From: Euborellia annulipes
Lineage: Eukaryota; Arthropoda; Insecta; Dermaptera; Anisolabididae
Assembly (NCBI GenBank): GCA_023213315.1
Contig: JAKCPI010008034.1
Location: 1 to 64,000, forward strand
Direction: 5' to 3'
DNA length: 64,000 nt
A model generated the notes under the pieces. It was not told the origin of the DNA. It worked only from the letters and a program-made list of their open reading frames with translations, and made no database searches. Positions 57,701-64,000 of this stretch are shown here, piece by piece (positions within the stretch are counted from its first letter, which is position 1; each line of letters opens with the position of its first letter). A program made the translations under genes and the position numbers.

Positions 57701-58079
57701 AGAAGGATGAGTAAAAAGGCCAAGCAGCTATTATTATTTCTTTATTGGTATTAAACCCACAGCGACGTTTCGGTCGATTATGCGACCATCTTCATGGCTA
57801 TAATGGAGTATACAGAGACACAACATCAATAGGTTATACAAAAAAAAAAAAAAAAATTTAAATCAAGACATTAAAATAGAGTAGAGGTACTTATATTATA
57901 CTCTATTTTAATGTCTTGATTTAAATTTTTTTTTTTTTTTGTATAACCTATTGATGTTGTGTCTCTGTATACTCCATTATAGCCATGAAGATGGTCGCAT
58001 AGTCGACCGAAACGTCGCTGTGGGTTTAATACCAATAAAGAAATAATAATAGCTGTTTGGCCTTTTTACTCATTCTTCT
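57701..58079. repeat. Foldback repeat with two hammerhead-like cores
   Basis: Arms of about 180 bp, nearly identical, around a loop of about 17 bases (57883-57899). Each arm carries ATGAAGATGGTCGC...CGACCGAAACGTCGC (minus 57766-57815, plus 57981-58031): GAAACGTC and stem II are intact, but the first core base is A, not C. High arm identity suggests a recent or gene-converted copy. Confidence 0.95.
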
Positions 58080-58469
58080 AGAAATATATCTGTCTCTAAA
58101 TATTCTTTGATTAATAATTAAATAAGCAAGATATTTCCAGAATGAATTCTATTCTAGTAAGATTCTACTCGTATTATCGCCATTGAATAAAAAAAAGCCT
58201 CAAAGAGACTAAAGCACAAACCCAAAGGGCAGGTCTATTAATAATATTAAGCAGGATCTGGAATCGCTGTTTGTATAATCAATAGGGACTGACTTGAGCT
58301 CATACATAAATCGAAGGAATGATTCTGTTCCTTTGAAATAAGATATTAGCATAAGAATACATGGTATAAAGAAGAAGCTCGTCTGTCTAAGTATAAGAAA
58401 AAACTATATCACAGCTTTAGATAAAGAAATACAAAATAAAGAGAGCCGAGTTAAAATTAATTTTTTGTT
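58080..58469. other. AT-rich intergenic DNA
   Basis: Nothing recognised. Confidence 0.5.
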
Positions 58470-58486
58470 AGAAGTTATTTTATTCT

Positions 58487-58719
58487 CCTCCTCTGTCCTC
58501 GCCTTATTCCCGCAATGCGGGGTCGGCGGACCTCACTTTTTTCCTCCAACCCTATCATAGGAGGATCAAATAGGACAGGCCGGCCCGTCAGACGGTCTGA
58601 CGCCTGTTGAAAAAAGGAAGGAAGAAACAGACATACAAAGAACTGAAGAACTGTCTGTCCCAGCTCGGGCAGCTCGTGGTCGCCATCCACGTACCCACAA
58701 GATGTGGGCCCCTGAGCTA
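58487..58719 (-). mobile_element. SINE-B copy 3
   Basis: Exact 17-bp target duplication agaagttattttattct (58470-58486, 58720-58736). Minus strand begins TAGCTCAGGGG, which fits a pol III box A; a clear box B is not visible, so the RNA ancestor is uncertain. Contains the palindrome cccgcaatgcggg. Youngest of the three by its exact flanks. Confidence 0.93.
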
Positions 58720-58736
58720 AGAAGTTATTTTATTCT

Positions 58737-58990
58737 ATTCTTTAGAATATCTTTTGCTTTGTATAATTTTTTTTTTTTCAATATAATAAATATTATAGGC
58801 GTATGTAATAAATTTACTACTATTATTTTTTTTTTAACATCTACTAGTTAGTTCATTATTTAAATTAATTAGATGGATTTGAAATGGAAACGAGCCCATG
58901 AGTTTTAGAAGTGAATCGAGACCTCTACTTATATTAATTCAAATAAATTATTCGTCATATTGTTCAATAATACCAAGCCTCATTTGTTGA
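58737..58990. other. AT-rich spacer
   Basis: Nothing recognised. Confidence 0.5.
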
Positions 58991-58994
58991 AAAT

Positions 58995-59165
58995 TAATAA
59001 TTGCTTAATACCGAGGCAATAGCACCGAGTTAGAGGACTTGCTTTTTTGTGTTAGGGGTCAGGGGTTTGTATCCCATCCCATGAAACAAAATTTATTTCA
59101 ATTGAATTGACTGTGAATCAATTGAAATAAATAGTCATGGTCTGAATGGGCTTCGATGCTGTAAT
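58995..59165 (+). mobile_element. SINE-C, tRNA-like SINE
   Basis: tRNA-like head: box A-like tagcaccgagttagagg (59009-59025) and box B-like gggtttgtatccc at about 59063-59075, then aatttatttcaattgaattg, tcaattgaaataaatag, gtctgaatgggcttcgatgc. Related copies at 54885 and 56583. No clear target duplication. Confidence 0.6.
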
Positions 59166-60034
59166 CAATCTTATATAAAAATATCACAGAGGTAGAGATG
59201 TCGCTTTTTGTTTTATAGATCACAGAATCGCTATTCGTCCTGAGCGACTATGATTTATTCATATTATATTGGCTATCAATTAATTTAAATAAGGAAGGGT
59301 TCTAAATAGTTTCGGATGCCAAATAACATAAGAAAAACCGATATTGTCATCTTAAAGGCGGAGAGAGTTGGTTTTTTTTTTTTGCCTTAAAGAAGAAAGT
59401 GGCGCTGGTTTAATTGAATCGACTGACTCTTCGTTTATGACTAGTGATCATTAAGCGGCGTTAATTATCGCCAGGGATAATGCCCTTAGGGTGGATTCGA
59501 ATGGGGTAATTGGTTTACTCAGATCGCGGCTCGTTTGTCTAATCTATGTGTGGCTGTGAGAGTGTATGTATGTGTCATGTGGAGGTGGCAGATGCTAATT
59601 AAACCAGGGAACGACACGCGATTTTGCACTAACATGTCACAAGTCACATTAGAAAAACACATAATATTTCTTCGGTGATCAAGATACTCATCAAGCATGA
59701 AATATTTTTAAATTCTTTCACATTTCATTTAACAGGTTTATACACTACCATCAGTTACTATAATGGACTTCGATATCAAGCATGAAAAAATTTCAATTTT
59801 AAACCTGTTCACCTACTTTCAGTATTATGATTTTTAAAATAATTAGTTTTGTGATAGTAAAATATTTGCACTCGAATTTTTAGAGAATGTATCTTCTTAT
59901 TTCATAATAAATGTCGGAAAAAAAAGAAAAATTCACAGGGAGGAGAGCGAATTCTTCTTCCACCTCTACTCAATTTAACCCTTACAATTATATATTTATA
60001 TTAGTTTTAGTTGAATCTTTTCCTCTATCATTTC
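59166..60034. other. Higher-complexity non-coding block
   Basis: 59395-59640 is less A/T-rich than its surroundings, with paired words ggtttaattgaatcg / gctaattaaacc and ttaattatcgccagggataa. No open frame and no repeat relative in the window. Could be a regulatory element or an untranslated exon. Confidence 0.35.
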
Positions 60035-60359
60035 CTATTTTTCAATTTTATGAGTATCAAGTTCTGTAGATCCACTAAAAAAGAGTGTCATCCAGTCTCT
60101 TAAATAGAATTCATCGCCTTAACTTTTATTATTATTTTATTTTTTTTTTTTTAACATTCACACTTTTTTCTCATACACACTCACACACACATTCACACAG
60201 TCTTTTCGGCAACTTAGGCCATTTAAGACTTTTGACGATACCGTTTTGAATAGATATTATTATTTGGGGTTAAGGCGATGAATTCTATTTAAGAGACTGG
60301 ATGACACTCTTTTTTTAGTGGATCTACAGAACTTGATACTCATAAAATTGAAAAATAGG
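60035..60359. repeat. Inverted repeat flanking a SINE-A copy
   Basis: Arms of about 90 bp (60035-60123 and 60269-60359; words tgagtatcaagttctgtaga, agagtgtcatccagtctctt) are near-identical complements. The 145 bases between them are a SINE-A tail. Confidence 0.92.
60128..60267 (-). mobile_element. SINE-A fragment inside the inverted repeat
   Basis: Minus strand: gccttaacccc, then aaaagtcttaaatggcctaa, gttgccgaaaagactgtgtg, TG-rich stretch, gagaaaaaagtgtgaatgtt, poly(A). Matches the last half of 21266-21547. Confidence 0.85.
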
Positions 60360-62340
60360 GGAGTGAATGAGAAAAAAAATTATTTCAAAGATACCTAAAT
60401 TGCTTATAAAGAAGGGAAATTCCTTCATCTAGTCGTCCGTGATCGCCAAACGGATTCCATTGCTTTATGTTCATAAACATAACCGTATGTGAGATCTCAT
60501 CACGATTATAAATGAATGAAAAATTGATTGTCTAGTTGAGAGAAAAAGACATCAAAATTTAGAATCAATTGAGGAAGAAATAAATTAAGAATTTTAAGAT
60601 CAAAATTCTTTAAATAATAAAATAGACCCATAGAGAAATTTCATTTTAGCAATAGGATTTACTTATATTTTTTTTTAAAGAGAAAATTATCTTTGCATAA
60701 TTTTACGAGTATCAAGTATTGTAGGCTACCTGTTGTAATAAAAATTATAATTCAGTATATTATGTATACTACTAAAATAGGTTTAGATTATATTTTAATG
60801 ACAACAAGTAAGAAAATTAATTTAATGACATGTAAGAAAATTAAAACTTATATAGTTGACCTACCTCCCTTTAGAAATAATTATTTTATTTTTCAACATG
60901 ATAAGAAAAAATTAAAATAATATATAAAATAATTTATAAATAATTACTCAATAGGACTACAAAATTAACTAATTTCGATAAATATTTAGAAAAATACAAA
61001 AAATCATTATTAAATTAAAATTATAATAATCTTATTAATATTTATTAGAAAAAAAATAAGCGAGTAATGGCATTTTTAAAGTATCTTAATTTATAGATCT
61101 CTATGAATTAATCATTTGGGTTATATTTAGTAGGGGCTCAATAAATGCAAATACAGTAATTTAAAAATAGATGTGGCTTATCAATGTTTAATGATAAAAA
61201 ATGAAAGTTGTTATAGAGTTATAAATGAAGGAAATACGTGTTAATTATTATATATAATTAAATTTTTTTTCTATATTATTAATTATTATTTTTATTGAAT
61301 TTTGGGTTTTGGGTTCATGAATTATAAAATGCTATAAAATAAAATAAATATAACGAATTCTCTAAAGGTTGAACCGAAAAGTTGGGTACCAAATATTATT
61401 TAAGAAGTTATCAACTTTAAAGTGGCCTCTTGTTTTTACTCAATCGGAATAAAAAAGAACAATAAGAACCAAAAGAGTTTCTTTCTTAATTAGTTTTTGA
61501 CGATAGAGAAAATGAAATTTATACCAATTAACTGGGGATGACTGGAGAAGAAGTTTTTATGCTGGATGGGGGGAGGGGGAAAAGTTACTTACTACATTTG
61601 TGATGAAAAAAGAAAAGAAATTTAGAGAAGGGAGGCTCGTTAATAAATATGAGATTCGATAAGATATGGTCATATAAATGGTAAATTAATTATAAATAGA
61701 TATTTCTTTTACGAGATTTGATATTGAAAACTATATTTTTATTTTATTTTTATTTTTTTTTGCCTTTTAGGATATGCTCTAGACAAGGATTAGTTAATTA
61801 GCTAGAAATCTGAAAGCAGGAGCTAGAAATACGAAATGATATAGCTTCACTGGGTAGATGGATATGGCCAGAGATCGGTTGGGTTTGAGGTGTGAGTACA
61901 CGAAAGCACCTCGATTAAATAAACGAGGATCCTGGCAGGAATTTAAAATAATAATAAAAATCTTTCTTAAAAATAAGTTGTGACGTCATTATTAATTTAT
62001 TTTTAGCATAATTAATCATAATTTTATAATTAATATGCTGTATTTTTTATATTAATGTTTTTTTATGTATATTAATATTTTATGTGATATTTTATAGGAA
62101 TAATGCTTTTAGTTAAAAAGATTTATTCTTTCAGTTAATGATAATAGCCACGCTTTTAATAAATTAATTAAAATTAGAGGATTTCCCAGTAGAGTTGAAT
62201 GGCAATAAAAAGTGAATCGTGAAATGGCTAAATGGACCAAATAAGGATATCCCGAAATATGATCATTCTATTGATCTATTATTTTATTAGGAAACATTTA
62301 GGATCAAAGACTACTGGAACCGATCTTGGCAATAAAAAAA
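60360..62340. other. AT-rich intergenic DNA
   Basis: The frame at 60693-60920 (+) is A/T-rich and unrecognised. 61680-61735 recurs, diverged, at 63100-63150 (taaattaattataaatagat, cttcttttacgag). 61780-61940 is a little richer in G/C without an open frame. Confidence 0.4.
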
Positions 62341-62349
62341 TTTATCAAA

Positions 62350-62460
62350 ATGTGGGGGAGTAACGGTGGCCTAAGGCACCGCTACGCACACCAGTAGCTT
62401 CTTGAGCACACTAATTGTATCAAATCCCGCTTGACCAACCAACAAACGGAAGGGCCAAAC
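62350..62460 (+). mobile_element. tRNA-like SINE fragment
   Basis: Box A-like gtggcctaaggcaccgc (62367-62383) and box B-like gtatcaaatcccgc (62417-62430) in tRNA-like spacing. No poly(A) tail or duplication seen; could be a decayed SINE head or a tRNA pseudogene. Confidence 0.4.
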
Positions 62461-64000
62461 AAAATCAGATACTTTATTTTTTTTTTAAGAAATAAATTTT
62501 TTTCTTTATTCGAAGAAAAAGAAATTATTAGTGCAGATCTATCCAGCCAGAAAAAGATTTAAAAAGGTGAGGCTTTTCTTGCGTGAAATTTAATGATTTA
62601 TATATAGAGATCTTAGTATATTAAAAGAAAATATAAAATAAAAAGAAATTGATATCTCAAAGAAAGACAGTCACATTTGTCAGTATAGCGACACAAAGAA
62701 ATTGATTATCTAGTAATTGTTGTATTCAATAGCTATATTATAAACAAAAAAGAGAGCTAAAAGTCAATAATAAAAAAAAGACATTACTAATGCTAGATAT
62801 AAAGTTATATAAATAAATTTGAAAAATATATGTCAAATATTATTTAAATAATATAATAAACTAAACAATTATTTTATTGATAATTAAGATTGCTATTACT
62901 CTATAATAAAAACGTGTAATTGATTCTAAAGAATTAAATCCGTAAAAAGATGAGGTGCGTATCGAGAACGCCTGAACGATAGGCAGCCAGCATTACAAGC
63001 AAGTAAATATGAAAGCATAAATAAACGGCGGTTGAGGAAATGAATGAATCATAATCCTTTTGATTTCAATTCCTTTCGATATGGTAATAATTTAAGTATT
63101 AAATTAATTATAAATAGATGCTTCTTTTACGAGTCTTGATATTTTTGGCCATATTGACCTCGAAACGATTTCCATAAAAACCATTTCAAGGTTTATCAAG
63201 ATAGCAGAGGACATAAAAGGGATTCGCAAAGAGAGCCTAAAATCAATTACAAAATACCTTTTAATCTAATCGGCATTTCACCCATTTAAGCTTATAATTA
63301 TATCAAGAGTAAGAAATGAAATAGGTGAGTGGAAAGGCGTGTAATTAAATTTAAAAAGTTGTAATTTTCACTAGCTGGATATATTAGAATTACGTGTCTG
63401 AGTAAAGATAATGAAGAAAATTTCGTGCCTTAAAGCATTAAATTCAGTTTCTATTTGATAAGTAGCAGTTCTTATGAGTTTTATATTTCAAATTGAATTA
63501 ATAAAGCAAAAGCGACAAATAGAAAAAAAAAAAAGATTTTATGAAGGAGTTACAAATTTAATAAAATTAAGAAAATTTTCTTTAAAATTTATGCATTACA
63601 TATACAAATAAGTAATATTTTTAACTTGAAAAATTAATTAAAAATTAATTTATGGATTACAAAAAAAAAAAATTAAAAGATATTAATATTTTCAAAATTT
63701 ACAAAAAAAATTAAATTCGTATTATAAATAAAAACGCTAGAGGCATAACCAATATATTAACCGCTATGAATTATTTATGAATATTTATAGCTTTATTAAT
63801 AAATAGGGGATGAGAAAAAAAGTAAAAATTGTTGCTTTTGGTAAATAATTAATCTTTTAAATAATTTTATATTCAAAAAAAAAATTTTATTTCACCTTGA
63901 AGATATTTTTTATTCGCATCAATGTCAAGTATCAAAGAAATGATTGCAATTTTGACCTTGAAAAGATTTCGGTGAACGCTAATCGAGCGAAAATTATTTA
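62461..64000. other. AT-rich intergenic DNA
   Basis: No gene or element recognised; 62950-63010 is a short GC-richer patch without open frame. Confidence 0.45.

Noticed and set aside
57243..58690. Frames starting MDGDHELPELG in two SINE-B copies
   Set aside because: They lie in a short retroposon with target duplications and diverge by frameshift between copies.
1..64000. Possible virus insertion, bacterial contamination or organelle DNA
   Set aside because: No long uninterrupted genes, no rRNA/tRNA cluster and no recognisable viral frame; introns, SINEs and MITEs run throughout.

Overview
This window is a piece of an animal nuclear genome, most likely an arthropod. It is strongly AT-rich, its one recognisable gene is split into GT-AG exons over about 23 kb, and almost everything else is non-coding DNA packed with short transposons, SINEs, satellites and foldback repeats. 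No bacterial, organellar or viral gene was recognised. The arthropod call rests on the gene: its C-terminal exon reads GNPVTGEGYG ... NRVPPGGYSSGLW, which closely resembles the end of Drosophila Jupiter as I remember it. The species cannot be fixed.

The gene is a Jupiter / JPT (HN1) family microtubule-associated protein gene on the minus strand, running from 53845 down to 30728. Two alternative first coding exons (53845-53490, acidic; 51249-51113, with its own PPGG motif) both end with the same two leftover bases, AG. Both can splice to the core exon 47067-46706, where the first base A completes AGA and gives R-VLKPPGGG. The core exon leaves one base (G). The terminal exon 30879-30728 starts with AT, giving GAT, and ends in a TGA stop. 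A GC-rich, phase 1-1 exon of 132 nt at 36531-36400 would fit between them as a cassette. Predicted proteins are 289 aa and 216 aa without the cassette; the cassette adds 44.

Layout. 1-24 kb: diverged segmental duplications carrying repeated minus-strand splice-site-like cassettes with no open frame, interrupted by TIR elements, a roughly 120-bp satellite (4455-5696), a 60-bp satellite (17596-17955) and hammerhead-like palindromes. 24-27.5 kb: a 300-bp foldback, a 144-bp satellite, an 832-bp TIR element and a triple nest (TTAA element in SINE in hAT-like element). 27.6-30.6 kb: intergenic DNA beyond the gene's 3' end. 30.7-53.9 kb: the Jupiter-like gene, its introns filled with hAT-like, mariner-like and SINE insertions. 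54-64 kb: upstream DNA with more SINEs, a 380-bp hammerhead-like palindrome, an inverted repeat around a SINE, and little else.

The most unusual content is (i) a series of inverted repeats, each carrying a hammerhead-ribozyme-like core (CTGANGA ... GAAAC ... GTC), best seen at 18841-18893; (ii) many elements with intact target-site duplications, which allow insertion order to be read; and (iii) the repeated splice-cassette blocks of the first 24 kb. All calls come from reading the sequence; no search, folding or expression data were available.
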